Part shown: in pieces, positions 18,733-27,895 of the stretch
Layout: every line of letters begins with the position of its first letter
Numbering within the stretch: position 1 is the first letter of the stretch
Origin: Rhodococcus sp. ARC_M5
GTDB taxonomy: Bacteria > Actinomycetota > Actinomycetes > Mycobacteriales > Mycobacteriaceae
NCBI RefSeq assembly: GCF_022810405.1
Contig: NZ_JALGQE010000015.1
Coordinates: forward strand, 1 to 64,000
Length of the DNA stretch: 64,000 nt
Reading direction: 5' to 3'
Made by a program: the position numbers and the translations under genes
Notes under the pieces: model-generated
What the model was told of the DNA's origin: nothing
Seen by the model: only the letters and a program-made list of their open reading frames with translations
Databases searched by the model: none

Positions 18733-18761
18733 CGTCGCTCCTCTCGGGGTGTGGTGGTGTG

Positions 18762-19025
18762 TCAGTGTCCGTGCCCGGCGGGCATCGGCTCCGAGGCGGC
18801 GGGCACCGCGGCGTATCTGCTGTCGGTGACCATCAATCCTCCAGGTCTCTGATTGGCGACGGGCCCGCCCGCAGTGGACACCGCGGCGGCGTCGTGAGTC
18901 GAGGTGTCGTGTGTGTCGGGTGGTGCGGCACCTTCGGGGCCGAAGGCGTCCCCGGCTCCGAAGGCGAGCCCGAAGACCGCGGCTAGGGCGATGGTGAATC
19001 CGACGAACTTCGATGATGCGTTCAT
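18762..19025 (-). CDS. Small exported protein in the cop operon
   Basis: 87 residues. An N-terminal hydrophobic segment ([24 protein letters not shown]) is followed by an acidic/His loop with THDTSTHD and an end of PMPAGHGH. The ATG at 19025 has CAGGAG nine bases upstream. The [10 protein letters not shown] segment resembles the beginning of the longer metal-binding exported proteins that usually sit next to copZ in actinomycetes. This one stops soon after, so it may be a shortened version. Likely anchored outside, with His residues for metal; inference. Confidence 0.7.
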   Translation of the reverse strand: MNASSKFVGFTIALAAVFGLAFGAGDAFGPEGAAPPDTHDTSTHDAAAVSTAGGPVANQRPGGLMVTDSRYAAVPAASEPMPAGHGH

Positions 19026-19057
19026 CGTGCGAATCTCCTGTCCGGGTCTGGTGTCGA

Positions 19058-19261
19058 TCAGGAGGCGAGCTGGTAGCCGGCCTCGTCGACTGCGTGGGCG
19101 ATGGCCGTCTGCTCGATCGGGGTGTCCGAGTCGATATCGACTCGGCCGCTCGCGAGGTCGACATTCACGGCGGTCACACCGGGGATGCCGCTGATCTCCT
19201 CTCGGACCGAGGAGACGCAGTGCCCGCAGGTCATTCCGGTGACGGTGACGGTGGTGTTCAT
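19058..19261 (-). CDS. copZ: Copper chaperone CopZ (HMA domain)
   Basis: 67 residues forming one HMA domain with the metal site GMTCGHC (Cys12, Cys15) and the typical ends [12 protein letters not shown] and AVDEAGY. It carries Cu(I) to CopA and CsoR in the cytoplasm. It is the first gene of the leftward copper operon, 64 bases from the CsoR-type palindrome. Confidence 0.95.
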   Translation of the reverse strand: MNTTVTVTGMTCGHCVSSVREEISGIPGVTAVNVDLASGRVDIDSDTPIEQTAIAHAVDEAGYQLAS

Positions 19262-19324
19262 CGATGCCCTTCTTTCTTCGATTCGGAATGTGATCGAGGT
19301 CGTCGCGACCCACTTACAGATTTA

Positions 19325-19345
19325 CCATACCCCCCTACGGTATGC
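19325..19345. promoter_or_regulatory. CsoR-type operator at copZ
   Basis: CCATAC at 19325-19330 pairs with GTATG at 19340-19344 around a C-rich centre (CCCCCTACG). This is the TACCCC-like dyad typical of CsoR sites in actinobacteria, placed at the copZ promoter. The remaining bases to the DUF4396 gene (19586) show nothing else. Confidence 0.75.
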
Positions 19346-19585
19346 AACGAGATGTGCCGCACCGGTGCTACGGCATGACCCTGGGCACTGACCGGAACAC
19401 CGCCCTCGGATGCGGGAGCGGCACCCAGAATCGAACGTCGCACCAGAGCCTGCATCGGCGGGCGTCCTCGACTCCGGCTACTACGAACGCGGATTACGCG
19501 CGCGCAGAGATGCCCACAATCTTCTCGATGATGTCGCTTCCGTCCTTGCCGACGTCGAATCTCGTGCGGACAGAGTGTTCTTTGG

Positions 19586-19903
19586 GTGATGATCATCGTC
19601 ATCGCCATACTGGCCACGATCATGCTCTTCGCATACGAGCGTTCGGCCATCACACCGGTAGTCGGTGCGCAGGCAATCCATCGGCGTTCTGTCCTGGCTG
19701 CGGTCGGCGTCGCCGCGTTGACCGTACTGGCGTTCGACCTCGGGATGGGTGGTTGGATGCTGCTGCTGCACTACACCGAGACCATGCCACCGGCCACCGA
19801 TGCTGCGTTCTGGATGCTCATGCAAATCGGTATCGTCCTCGGGGTGGTCACGGGTTACCCCGTCGTCCGTCGCCTCCAACGTCACCGCAGTACCCCCGCC
19901 TGA
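19586..19903 (+). CDS. DUF4396-like membrane protein
   Basis: 105 residues, three helices. The central and C-terminal part (FDLGMGGWMLLLHYTETMPP, then FWMLMQIGIVLGVVTGYPV) follows the DUF4396 pattern: MGGWM-LLH, M-QIG, and T-YP before a basic tail. Longer family members have extra N-terminal helices, so this is a short form. It stands alone in the plus direction, divergent from copZ. Function unknown; the family is frequent in metal-resistance clusters. Confidence 0.65.
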   Translation: MMIIVIAILATIMLFAYERSAITPVVGAQAIHRRSVLAAVGVAALTVLAFDLGMGGWMLLLHYTETMPPATDAAFWMLMQIGIVLGVVTGYPVVRRLQRHRSTPA

Positions 19904-20067
19904 GGTGTGGGTGGCCCGCATTCGCGTGAATGCGGGCCACCGGTCGGTGGATAGACGTGAACGGTGCCGCGTCGATACCCTCGTGTTCGGCAATCATCGT
20001 CGAGGTCTTGGGTGTGGGCAGTGCATGGGTGTGGGCAGTGCAGGCCATTTCCCGGCGTGCACTGCCG

Positions 20068-21357
20068 CTAGCCGGTGGCCGGTACCTCGCCGCTTTCGGT
20101 CACTGTGGTCTCGGTGGGGGGTGGGGTGAGCCGGTCGGATCGATCGAGCGCATAGAGAGCGGCCACAGATGCCGCCCCGACCAGGGTCAGTATCGCCCAG
20201 ATCAGTGCACCCAGATGCGCGTCGCTGAGAAGCCCGAAGACGGCTCCTGTACCCAGATTACCGAGCAGGATGCCGACCCCGACGATGGTGTTGTAGAACC
20301 CGTAATGGGTGGCCACCAGCTTCCCGCCCGACAGGGTCACCACCGTGTCCATCTCGAACGGAAACACCGCGGCGGTGCCGACCGCCAACAGTGCAGCGGT
20401 GAACACCAGGGCGCCGGCGGCGGCCCACCCGCCCAGCGCGGCCGGGCTCGGCAGCACGATCAGCGGGAGGAACGCCAGCGCCATGATTGCCATACCGACC
20501 ACCACGCTTCGCCCCGAACCCCACCTGCGGGACAACCAGGACGTGATCCGGAACTGCCCGGCGATCGCGACCACGCCGGAGACCACGAACAACGAGGTCA
20601 CCAGAGCGGTGTCGGACCTGCCGTCACCGACTACTACCGCCGCCTGCAGCGGCAGCGCAAGATAGATCTGGAACGAAAGCACGTAGGATCCGATCATCGC
20701 CAGCGCGAACAGCACGAAGGGTCGGTTGGACATCACCACCCGCCAGTCCTCGAGTACCGATGTCGTGGCCCCGGCAGTTTCGGCCCGGTGCGCGGGGAGC
20801 GTCCAGATCTGCACGATCGTCAGCACAGCAAAAATCGCGGCCGCGGCCAGTGAGGTGACTCGGAAGTCGAGGGTGGTCAGCGCGAGACCGATCAACGGGC
20901 CCAGCAGAATCCCGGCCTGATAGAACACGTTGAACACCGCGAACGCCTCGACCCGCCGTGGACCGGCGTCGGCGGCCAGGTACGCCCGTACGGCCGGGTT
21001 GAACAGCGCACCGGCGAACCCGGTTGCGGCCGAGGCGAGCAGGATCGCCGGCAGCGATTCCGCGGCCGCGAGCAGTACGAAACCGGCGACCCGCAGCAGG
21101 CAGCCGGCGACGATCAAGGGTTTGTATCCGAGGCGGTCGGCGAGGGTGCCGCCGAGCAGGAACATCCCTTGCTGGGAGAAGTTGCGCATACCCAGCACCA
21201 GCCCGACCGCCCACGCCGCCAGGCCCAGGGGACCGGCCAGATACCCGGCCAGGTACGGCATCAGCATGTAGAAACCGACGTTGATGGAGAACTGGTTGAC
21301 CATCAACACCTGGCTGGGCCGGTCGAAGCTACGGAACTGAGTCAGAAGGGTTTTCAT
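20068..21357 (-). CDS. Major facilitator superfamily transporter
   Basis: 429 residues, about 12 helices. The MFS loop motif appears as [17 protein letters not shown] between helices 2 and 3, and [21 protein letters not shown] lies in the second half. The ATG at 21357 overlaps the stop of the cysteine-synthase-like gene (ATGA), so the two are translated together. That pairing suggests it exports the product of the upstream PLP enzyme or a related amino-acid derivative. The substrate is not evident from sequence. Confidence 0.85.
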   Translation of the reverse strand: MKTLLTQFRSFDRPSQVLMVNQFSINVGFYMLMPYLAGYLAGPLGLAAWAVGLVLGMRNFSQQGMFLLGGTLADRLGYKPLIVAGCLLRVAGFVLLAAAESLPAILLASAATGFAGALFNPAVRAYLAADAGPRRVEAFAVFNVFYQAGILLGPLIGLALTTLDFRVTSLAAAAIFAVLTIVQIWTLPAHRAETAGATTSVLEDWRVVMSNRPFVLFALAMIGSYVLSFQIYLALPLQAAVVVGDGRSDTALVTSLFVVSGVVAIAGQFRITSWLSRRWGSGRSVVVGMAIMALAFLPLIVLPSPAALGGWAAAGALVFTAALLAVGTAAVFPFEMDTVVTLSGGKLVATHYGFYNTIVGVGILLGNLGTGAVFGLLSDAHLGALIWAILTLVGAASVAALYALDRSDRLTPPPTETTVTESGEVPATG

Positions 21358-22499
21358 CGAACGCTTTCGGTGGGATCGACGACGGTGGGATCGACGACGG
21401 TGGGATCGACGACGGTGGCGCACCGCGTCCACGACGTCACAGTCTCATCGGTGGGGTGGGCGATGGTCGTCGGCTCGGTCGGCGGGTCAACGTCGAGCAG
21501 GCCATGCTCGGTGCAGTACTCGTCGTTGTAGATGGTGTCGAAGTAGCGCTGCGGTCCGTCGGGGAAGACCGCCGCGACCCGGGTCTCCGGCGGGCTGGTG
21601 CGAGCGATCCAGCCGGCCGCGAGGGCCACGGCCCCGACGCTCCAGCCGCCGCTGGCGTGGTGCGTCGCCGCCAGGGTGCGGCACGACCACACCGCTTCGT
21701 GCGGGGCCACCCAGTGCACCTCGTCGAAGGCGGGATAGTCGATATTGTCGGGATAGATGCTCGAACCCAACCCGCGCATGAGCCGAGTGCTGGCGGGTTG
21801 CCCGAAGATCGTCGATCCGATGGTGTCGACACCGACCAGTTTCAGGTCGGGGCAGAACTGCCGGAGCACCCGGGCCACCCCGGCGGAGTGCCCTCCGGTA
21901 CCCACCGAGCAAACCAAGGTGTCGACGCGGCCGAGCTGGGCGATGAGTTCGTGAGCGAGCGACTCGTACGCCTCGACATTGTCCGGGTTGGTGTACTGAT
22001 CCGGGCACCACGACCCTGGATGTGTATCGAGGAGTTCACGGACCTTCTCACGCCGGGCCTGCTGCCAGCCGCCGTCGGGGTGCGGTGTGGTGACCAGTTC
22101 GACGCGGGCACCGTACGCGGCGAGCATCCGGTGCACGATCGGTTCCAGTCCCGGGTCGGTGACGAGGGTGACGGGGTGGTGATGGGTGATCCCGGCCAGG
22201 GCCAAACCCAGGCCGAGGGTTCCGCTGGTGGATTCGATGATCATCGAACCGGGAGCGAGGTCGCCGCGGGCCTTTGCTTTCTCGACCATGTGCAGCGCGG
22301 GGCGGTCTTTCATCCCGCCGGGATTGCTGCCTTCGAGTTTCGCCCAGAAACCGCGGCCGGAGTCCGCGAACGGTTCACCGATCCACAGAACGGGCGTGTT
22401 GCCGACCATCGTGCTCGGTTCCGGGCAGTTCTTGGCGGTCGCCAACATGTGGCCGGCGGAGGACGGTGGCACGAGTGTGGAGCGAACAGCACTGTTCAT
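21354..22499 (-). CDS. PLP-dependent cysteine synthase-like enzyme
   Basis: 381 residues of the CysK/CysM/CBS fold. The PLP lysine is in [13 protein letters not shown], the substrate-binding loop is [12 protein letters not shown], and the phosphate-binding Gly-rich segment is [10 protein letters not shown]. The protein is longer than CysK (about 310) by a C-terminal extension that ends in three VVDPT units encoded by a 15-bp tandem repeat. The stop overlaps the MFS gene start. It could make cysteine for thiol-based metal buffering or a small secreted chelator exported by the MFS protein; both are inference. Confidence 0.85.
   Translation of the reverse strand: MNSAVRSTLVPPSSAGHMLATAKNCPEPSTMVGNTPVLWIGEPFADSGRGFWAKLEGSNPGGMKDRPALHMVEKAKARGDLAPGSMIIESTSGTLGLGLALAGITHHHPVTLVTDPGLEPIVHRMLAAYGARVELVTTPHPDGGWQQARREKVRELLDTHPGSWCPDQYTNPDNVEAYESLAHELIAQLGRVDTLVCSVGTGGHSAGVARVLRQFCPDLKLVGVDTIGSTIFGQPASTRLMRGLGSSIYPDNIDYPAFDEVHWVAPHEAVWSCRTLAATHHASGGWSVGAVALAAGWIARTSPPETRVAAVFPDGPQRYFDTIYNDEYCTEHGLLDVDPPTEPTTIAHPTDETVTSWTRCATVVDPTVVDPTVVDPTESVR
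21371..21415. repeat. Three tandem 15-bp repeats at the cysteine synthase 3' end
   Basis: The unit tgggatcgacgacgg occurs three times without a mismatch at 21371, 21386 and 21401. Read on the minus strand it encodes repeated VVDPT in the last 20 residues of the enzyme, just 14 bp before the coupled MFS start. Copy number could vary by slippage without changing frame. Confidence 0.9.
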
Positions 22500-22603
22500 G
22501 AGTAATCCCTGTATGTGACCTGCGAGGGCGCAGTAAGTGAGTGATGGGCAGCACGAACTGGGCCATGAGAAGAGGAGTCCTCGGATGGCCCGCGGGCTGC
22601 TGA

Positions 22604-23023
22604 TCAGCACCTGTTGATACAGAGTTCGTTCAAGACGGTTCGGCCGTGCCGGATCGGAATGGGTAGATCCGGTGGGGCTCGCGGGTTGCGCGGGGCAGAC
22701 ATCGCCACCAACACCACAGCGAAGGCCATCGCTGCGACCGCGGCGATGGTCGATGGGCGGGGCGGGTTGTCGGATCGGGGCATTGCGATGACGGTGTTCG
22801 TATCGTGCGCCATGTGGGGCGATCCGACGTCGATGTGCGCGTGGTTCGGGGAGAGTTCCGCGGCGGCCTGAGACGAGGACGAAACGATGTGTACGCCGTC
22901 GCTGTGATGGTCCTGTTCCCAGGCGATGCCGCATTGAGCGATGGTGTGAGCCAACAAATACAGGACAGCGGCGACTGCGATAACCGTCCGCAGGCGCGGC
23001 GGGCCCAGCGCAGAGATTCTCAC
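22604..23023 (-). CDS. Small His-rich membrane protein
   Basis: 139 residues. A first helix ([21 protein letters not shown]), an external loop with [20 protein letters not shown] and SPHMAHD, a second helix ([19 protein letters not shown]) and a cytoplasmic tail ending CINRC. The architecture is that of the DUF6153-like proteins elsewhere in the window, but the conserved PPWT end is absent. It precedes the cysteine-synthase-like gene by 104 bp on the same strand. Confidence 0.6.
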   Translation of the reverse strand: MRISALGPPRLRTVIAVAAVLYLLAHTIAQCGIAWEQDHHSDGVHIVSSSSQAAAELSPNHAHIDVGSPHMAHDTNTVIAMPRSDNPPRPSTIAAVAAMAFAVVLVAMSAPRNPRAPPDLPIPIRHGRTVLNELCINRC

Positions 23024-23069
23024 AACGCCTCGACGGTAGCAGCCGGAAACTGGGTTGGCCCAAACCCAT

Positions 23070-23270
23070 TCAGGGTGCCCCTGATGTGCCGCCGCCGAAT
23101 CGGGCGGTCACACCGCCCGCCCGCAGGCACCACATGTTTCTGGTCACGTCGAACACGGCCAGGACGATCGGGGCGGTGATCATGATGGCCGCCAGAGCAG
23201 ATGCACCCGCATATGTCGGCGTGCTGCGGCGCGGTAGAAGCCAGTCTCCATCCCGGGGTCCAGCACGCAT
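23070..23270 (-). CDS. Possible small single-helix membrane protein
   Basis: A 66-codon frame from an ATG at 23270 with one clear hydrophobic segment (SALAAIMITAPIVLAVFDV) and a Gly-rich tail. It lies 46 bp upstream of the His-rich protein gene. No good ribosome site is visible. Apart from this and the dyad at 23439, bases 23024-23542 hold nothing I recognise. Confidence 0.3.
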   Translation of the reverse strand: MRAGPRDGDWLLPRRSTPTYAGASALAAIMITAPIVLAVFDVTRNMWCLRAGGVTARFGGGTSGAP

Positions 23271-23436
23271 CTTGTGCGAGCCGAGGGTGGTCCGTGCACC
23301 GGTCGATGCCCGGCCACGAAGGGCACCGCGAAGGACAAAGGGCACAGCGAAGGTGCGCGGTCGATATCCCGGGGTATGCATCGACGTCGCAGAGGCGCGG
23401 TGTCGGCGGGGGAGCCGGTCCGGGCTCACCGCTGTT

Positions 23437-23457
23437 ACTACTATCGTGCATAGTAGC
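23437..23457. promoter_or_regulatory. BlaI-type dyad operator 4 (lnt promoter)
   Basis: TACTA at 23439-23443 and TAGTA at 23451-23455, spacer 7, extended to CTACTAT/ATAGTAG. It lies 87 bases upstream of the lnt start on the plus strand. Confidence 0.8.
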
Positions 23458-23542
23458 AACCGAGGGTGGTCAGGTGGCGCTATGCCGTACATGAGAAAAG
23501 AGCCATGCAGGCATGCTCGATATCGAGTCCAGCGCAACAACA

Positions 23543-25108
23543 ATGAACCGTCACCGACGAACCCGACGTCGTGCGTTCACCGCGATAGCAGGCAGGTCAT
23601 CGTCCGCGGTATCTGCTGGTGTGCTGTTGTACGCGGGCTTTCCACCTCGGTCGCTGTGGTTCCTCGCGCCGCTGGGTATCGGGGTTCTTGTTCTCGTCAT
23701 CCGCGGCCGTTCCATCCGGGCGGCATTCTTCTACGGGTATCTGTCGGGGCTTGCGTTCTTTCTGCCCCTTCTGCCCTGGGTGGGCGTCTACGTCGGCGCC
23801 CCGCCGTGGCTGGCGCTCGCGGCGATCCAAGCGATAGCAGTGGCACTGTTCTGCGCTGCAGCGGCCGCAGTGTCCGGGTTGCGCTTCGAAGCGCTGTGGA
23901 TCGCCGCGATCTGGACCGCCACCGAAGGTCTGCGCGCACGGATTCCGTTCGGGGGATTTCCGTGGGGGAGATTAGCTTTCGCCCAAGCAGACGGCCCTCT
24001 GCTCTCGCTTGCCGCGTTCGCCGGTGCGCCCGGTGTATCTTTCGCAGTCGCAGTGATCGGCGCGGCACTGGCAAGTGTGGTCCGCCAGGTACGCTCGCCG
24101 ACGTCGCGATTCGCAGTCGGATCGGTGGCCACTGTAGTGATCGTGCCAGCTCTGGCTTTCGCGCTCACTCCCGCTGGCGACGCAGGCGCAGCGCGTGCGA
24201 CGGTCGCCGTTGTGCAAGGCAACGTTCCGCGGTTGGGTCTGGACTTCAACTCGCAACGTCGAGCAGTTCTCGACAATCACATCGAGCGAACAAGGCAACT
24301 CGGGGACGACATCACCGTCGGCAGTGTGCCCGCTCCCGACCTGGTGATCTGGCCGGAGAATGCATCCGATATCGATCCGCTGCGCAATGCCGACGCCACT
24401 GCCGGGATCGACGCTGCAGCGCGGTCGGTCGGGGTGCCGATTCTGGTCGGTGCGGTCCTTGGCAACGACGACGGCACCTCGACGAATACCTCGATCGTGT
24501 GGGATCCGGTACTCGGACCGGGGGAGCGACACGACAAACGCAAACTTGTTCCTTTCGGAGAGTATCTCCCGATGCGATCTGTGATGACGGCGTTGTCCTC
24601 GTACGCCTCGCAGGCCGGTAACTTCGTTCCCGGGTCGGGCGACGGTGTCGTCGATATCGCCGGAATTCCGACGGCCGTCGCCACGTGTTACGAGGTCGCG
24701 TTCGATGACCTGGTCACCGAGTCCGTGCGTGCGGGGGCGCAGCTGATCACGGTCCCCACCAACAATGCGACGTTCGGGCGCACCGACATGACCTACCAGC
24801 AGTTGGCGATGTCGCGGCTGCGGGCGGTCGAGCACAACAGGACTGTTCTCGTTGCGGCGACCAGTGGGGTCAGTGCCGTCATCGACCCACAGGGGAAGGT
24901 CGCAGATCGTTCGGGCTTGTTCACTGCGCAGACGTTGGTCGCTGATGTTGCCCTGGAAACGAGATCGACGTGGGCGACAAAGCTGGGACCGCTTCCGGAG
25001 TACGCCGCGGTCGTTCTTGCTGTCGTGGGGTGTGCTCTCGCATGGAGAAGGCAGCGTTCGCCGGCCGATGGTCTCCGACCGTCGACGTCCGGTGCTACCG
25101 CGCTGTGA
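23543..25108 (+). CDS. lnt: Apolipoprotein N-acyltransferase Lnt
   Basis: 521 residues. N-terminal membrane helices carry the FPWGRLAFAQ segment, followed by an external nitrilase-like domain. The catalytic triad is visible: Glu in WPENASD, Lys in DKRKLVPFGEYLP, and Cys in ATCYEVAFDD. It adds the third acyl chain to lipoproteins after Lgt and signal peptidase II. The ATG at 23543 (MNRHRRTRRRAF) was preferred to one ten codons upstream. Actinomycete chromosomes normally have their own lnt, so this is an additional copy dedicated to the island. Confidence 0.93.
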   Translation: MNRHRRTRRRAFTAIAGRSSSAVSAGVLLYAGFPPRSLWFLAPLGIGVLVLVIRGRSIRAAFFYGYLSGLAFFLPLLPWVGVYVGAPPWLALAAIQAIAVALFCAAAAAVSGLRFEALWIAAIWTATEGLRARIPFGGFPWGRLAFAQADGPLLSLAAFAGAPGVSFAVAVIGAALASVVRQVRSPTSRFAVGSVATVVIVPALAFALTPAGDAGAARATVAVVQGNVPRLGLDFNSQRRAVLDNHIERTRQLGDDITVGSVPAPDLVIWPENASDIDPLRNADATAGIDAAARSVGVPILVGAVLGNDDGTSTNTSIVWDPVLGPGERHDKRKLVPFGEYLPMRSVMTALSSYASQAGNFVPGSGDGVVDIAGIPTAVATCYEVAFDDLVTESVRAGAQLITVPTNNATFGRTDMTYQQLAMSRLRAVEHNRTVLVAATSGVSAVIDPQGKVADRSGLFTAQTLVADVALETRSTWATKLGPLPEYAAVVLAVVGCALAWRRQRSPADGLRPSTSGATAL

Positions 25109-25136
25109 GGCACGAAACCACTGCGGGGGACATCGA

Positions 25137-25157
25137 ACTACTAACCATGATAGTAAT
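25137..25157. promoter_or_regulatory. BlaI-type dyad operator 5
   Basis: TACTA at 25139-25143 and TAGTA at 25151-25155, spacer 7, between lnt (ends 25108) and the M23 peptidase gene (starts 25272) on the same strand. Confidence 0.8.
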
Positions 25158-25271
25158 TACCCCACTCGTCGTGTATCTTTTCGTTATCGCGTCGTGATCC
25201 GTTCGATACATCAGTGAGGTGCGCACGTCGATGATTACGCCTCGCTCCATTCGATTACCGAGGACTCTGCT

Positions 25272-26057
25272 GTGGCACAACACCGTATGACCCGCATGAC
25301 CGACCGACGTCGACAGTTGATGGACTGTGACGTGCAGGGAGTGGCGGTGACGCCGAGAGGGCGGCATCGCGCTCGGGCGCGCGCCACCGAGCGCCGCGGC
25401 AGTGTCGCTGTCGGTATTGCGGTGGCAGCGGGCGCTCTGGTCACGGCGGGTGCCCAATATGCGAGTCCCGCACAGGCGCAGGCAGTCCCCGTGCACGAAG
25501 CGACACCGATGCAGGACCCGGTGGCCGAATACTTGCCTCAGATCCTCGCCATACCGGAGATCTCCAATATCAACGATGCGATCGAGCAGTTGGCGAAGGG
25601 GCAACGAAGGGCAGAGGAGAGCGCTGCGCGTGATGCAGCGGCGCTGCGACCACTCGTCGTTCGTCCGGTCGCCGGGACCCTGACCTCGGATTTCGGTCCA
25701 CGATGGGGGACTACGCACACCGGGCTCGACATCGCCAACGCTATCGGAACTCCCGTCTACGCGGCAGCCGACGCTACCGTGCTCGACTCCGGTCCTGCAG
25801 ACGGATTCGGCCTCTGGGTACGTCTTCAACATGACGATGGAACGACAACGGTCTACGGGCACATCGATCAAACCTTGGTGACAGTGGGGCAACGAGTACA
25901 AGCCGGTGAGCAGATCGCCACCGTCGGCAATCGTGGCCAATCGACCGGGCCTCACCTGCATTTCGAGGTCGTCGACGCGGCGGGGAGCAAGGTCGATCCT
26001 CAGGAGTGGCTCGCCTCTCGGGGTGTCGCGCTGTCCGACGCGGCTGTTCGGTCGTAG
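25272..26057 (+). CDS. M23 family peptidase (secreted)
   Basis: About 261 residues. A basic N-terminus and hydrophobic segment (VAVGIAVAAGALVTAGAQYA) precede a linker and a C-terminal M23/LytM domain. Zinc ligands are in HTGLDIANAIG, the second motif in TVYGHID, and GPHLHFEV. The start is uncertain; GTG 25272 follows GAGG, and ATG 25287 is the next choice. It probably cuts peptidoglycan cross-bridges or activates amidases. It is a close paralog of the convergent gene at 26259-27446: both share GFGLWVR, HDDGT and VGQRV. Confidence 0.85.
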   Translation: MAQHRMTRMTDRRRQLMDCDVQGVAVTPRGRHRARARATERRGSVAVGIAVAAGALVTAGAQYASPAQAQAVPVHEATPMQDPVAEYLPQILAIPEISNINDAIEQLAKGQRRAEESAARDAAALRPLVVRPVAGTLTSDFGPRWGTTHTGLDIANAIGTPVYAAADATVLDSGPADGFGLWVRLQHDDGTTTVYGHIDQTLVTVGQRVQAGEQIATVGNRGQSTGPHLHFEVVDAAGSKVDPQEWLASRGVALSDAAVRS

Positions 26058-26258
26058 GCCCCCGTTTCACCTCTCGGGCTCGCAGTAGGTACGGCGAACT
26101 TACCGGAATGCGGGCGATCGTACTGCGCTCCCGCTGAACATGTCGAGGCACCGAGGGTTCAGGTCCGATGGTGAAAACGAGACCGCAGAGACGCATCCGA
26201 AGTCAGTGCAACAGTGCGGAATTCGTTCCCATCGGCGGGCCGTGCGGTCGAGGCTCGA

Positions 26259-27446
26259 CTACGAGTCACGGTCCGAACCGGTGATGGTGGCTCCGCGTTC
26301 CGCGAGCCAAAGTCTGGGGTCGACCTTGTTGCCGGCGGGTGTGTCGACCTCGAAGTGCAGATGTGGACCGGTGGAGATACCCCGGTTTCCTACCGTCGCA
26401 ATTTCTTCACCAGCAGTGACGCGTTGACCTACGGTCACGAGGTTGTCGTTGTTGTGCCCGTAGGTCGTTACGGTGCCGTCATCGTGGCGTATACGCACCC
26501 AGAGTCCGAAGCCCTGGGCCGGTCCCGCGCTGATCACCTCGCCGTCCGCAACGGCGACGATCGGTGTACCGGTGGAGTTGGCGATGTCGATTCCTTGATG
26601 GGCGCGGCCGTCGCCGAAGGTCGAGGTCAACGTTCCTGTTGTCGGCGCACGATACTTTCCGTTGCTCGACCCTGTTGTGCCGGTAGGGGATTGCGGGGCG
26701 GCCGACGGATGATCGCCCGCCTCGGGTGTCGTGGTTTCGGGTGTCGTTGTTTCAGATGTCGTGCCGGGTGCCGACGTTTCAGGCACAGTGGCGTCGGGTT
26801 CGAGCGCGGGCAGTTCGGGCGTCGACGGGTCGGCGGCCGACTCGGGGTCCTGAGTGTCCTGAGTGTCCTGAGTGTCCTGGGTGCCTTGGGCGGTCGGTTG
26901 TTCGGTCGAGGGCTCGGCGTTCGACCTGCCGGGTGGGACCGCCGCATGTCCGCGCGACGAGGTGTGCGGGGTGGCCGGATCGTGGGGAGTCTCGGCGGCC
27001 GCGAGTGTGGATGCAAGTGTGGCGACGTCCATCGACGACACCAGTCGGGGGAGAACTGTGGGGTCGATGTCGTCGATCGGCGCGAGACAGGGGATCAGTC
27101 GCGAAAGGGCTCCCGTTGGTCCGTCAGCTGTATCGGTGGCTCCGATCGTGCCCACGAGGCAGGAGACGATGCGGCTCTGTGGGCCGGCCAGGTCGTCGAG
27201 AGCGCCGTTGGCGCGAATCTCGCGTAGTGCGCCGACGACGAGATCGAGGACCTCCTGTTGGACGTGCGGGTCCGATTGGGCCTGCGCGGGGAAGGCAGGC
27301 GGCGGCGCAGCCGGATCGGCGTCCGGGGCTGCAGACGCCGTGGGTGCCAGCGCGAGGATGCCTCCCACGAACGCGGTACCGACGAGGATGCGAGTACCCC
27401 ACCGAGTTCGGTGCGCCATGTACGAGGACGAGGGCAGAGGTCTCAT
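26259..27446 (-). CDS. M23 family peptidase with long repetitive linker
   Basis: 395 residues. The signal peptide ends ALAPTASA-AP. A helical N-terminal domain (about residues 40-150) is followed by a long Pro/Thr/Glu-rich linker containing four TQD units, then the M23 domain with HQGIDIANSTG, TTYGHN and GPHLHFEV. The ATG at 27446 follows AGGAGGA. The gene converges on its paralog at 25272-26057. The linker would let the domain span the cell wall. Divergent upstream lies dyad operator 6, 369 bases away. Confidence 0.87.
   Translation of the reverse strand: MRPLPSSSYMAHRTRWGTRILVGTAFVGGILALAPTASAAPDADPAAPPPAFPAQAQSDPHVQQEVLDLVVGALREIRANGALDDLAGPQSRIVSCLVGTIGATDTADGPTGALSRLIPCLAPIDDIDPTVLPRLVSSMDVATLASTLAAAETPHDPATPHTSSRGHAAVPPGRSNAEPSTEQPTAQGTQDTQDTQDTQDPESAADPSTPELPALEPDATVPETSAPGTTSETTTPETTTPEAGDHPSAAPQSPTGTTGSSNGKYRAPTTGTLTSTFGDGRAHQGIDIANSTGTPIVAVADGEVISAGPAQGFGLWVRIRHDDGTVTTYGHNNDNLVTVGQRVTAGEEIATVGNRGISTGPHLHFEVDTPAGNKVDPRLWLAERGATITGSDRDS
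26847..26882. repeat. Four tandem 9-bp repeats in the M23 linker
   Basis: The unit gtcctgagt is repeated at 26847, 26856 and 26865, and with one change at 26874. It encodes the TQD triplets in the linker of the minus-strand M23 protein. The unit is a multiple of three, so copy change would only alter linker length. Confidence 0.85.
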
Positions 27447-27814
27447 GTCGGTGGTCCTCCTGGACGGCAACTGCATACCTGGCAGTAATTCAGGTCGCCT
27501 TCGAGTCAAGGCGACACGCCGCATCACTATTACACCCTTTCCGCACAAGCACCATCAGTCACAGTGAATTACATCGGTAACATTCGCACCCTGCGACCCA
27601 TTTCGATCGTCGGGTTGTTTCTCGGGAGCCGAAGTTCATGTACGTAATATCTTCTGCGCCAGAAGGACTCGGCGTCGCTGGACGGCCTTCATCGTGCGCC
27701 TCGATGGGGACGGTCGTCTTCGGCGAACGGCCGGAGAGCTGTGTGCTGGCACTGTGAGGCCCGAGGGCGAAGGGGACCGCGAAAGCGTTGACGGCGTGCA
27801 GGATCCACGTTGCT
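27447..27814. other. Intergenic region without a supported gene
   Basis: Between the leftward M23 gene and dyad operator 6 I see no frame with a credible start or composition, and no strong hairpin. It contains the divergent promoter of the M23 gene near 27447-27500. Confidence 0.5.
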
Positions 27815-27842
27815 ACTATCGAAGATAGTAGATCGTGTAGTA
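27813..27842. promoter_or_regulatory. BlaI-type dyad operator 6 with an extra half-site
   Basis: TACTA at 27815-27819 and TAGTA at 27827-27831 with a 7-base spacer (CTACTATCGAAGATAGTAG, a near-perfect palindrome). A further TAGTA follows at 27838-27842. It is 64 bases before the TlpA start at 27896. Confidence 0.8.
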
Positions 27843-27895
27843 TGACGCTGACAGACCGGAAGACATCGTCGAGGTGAACGAGACAGAGGTGCAGG

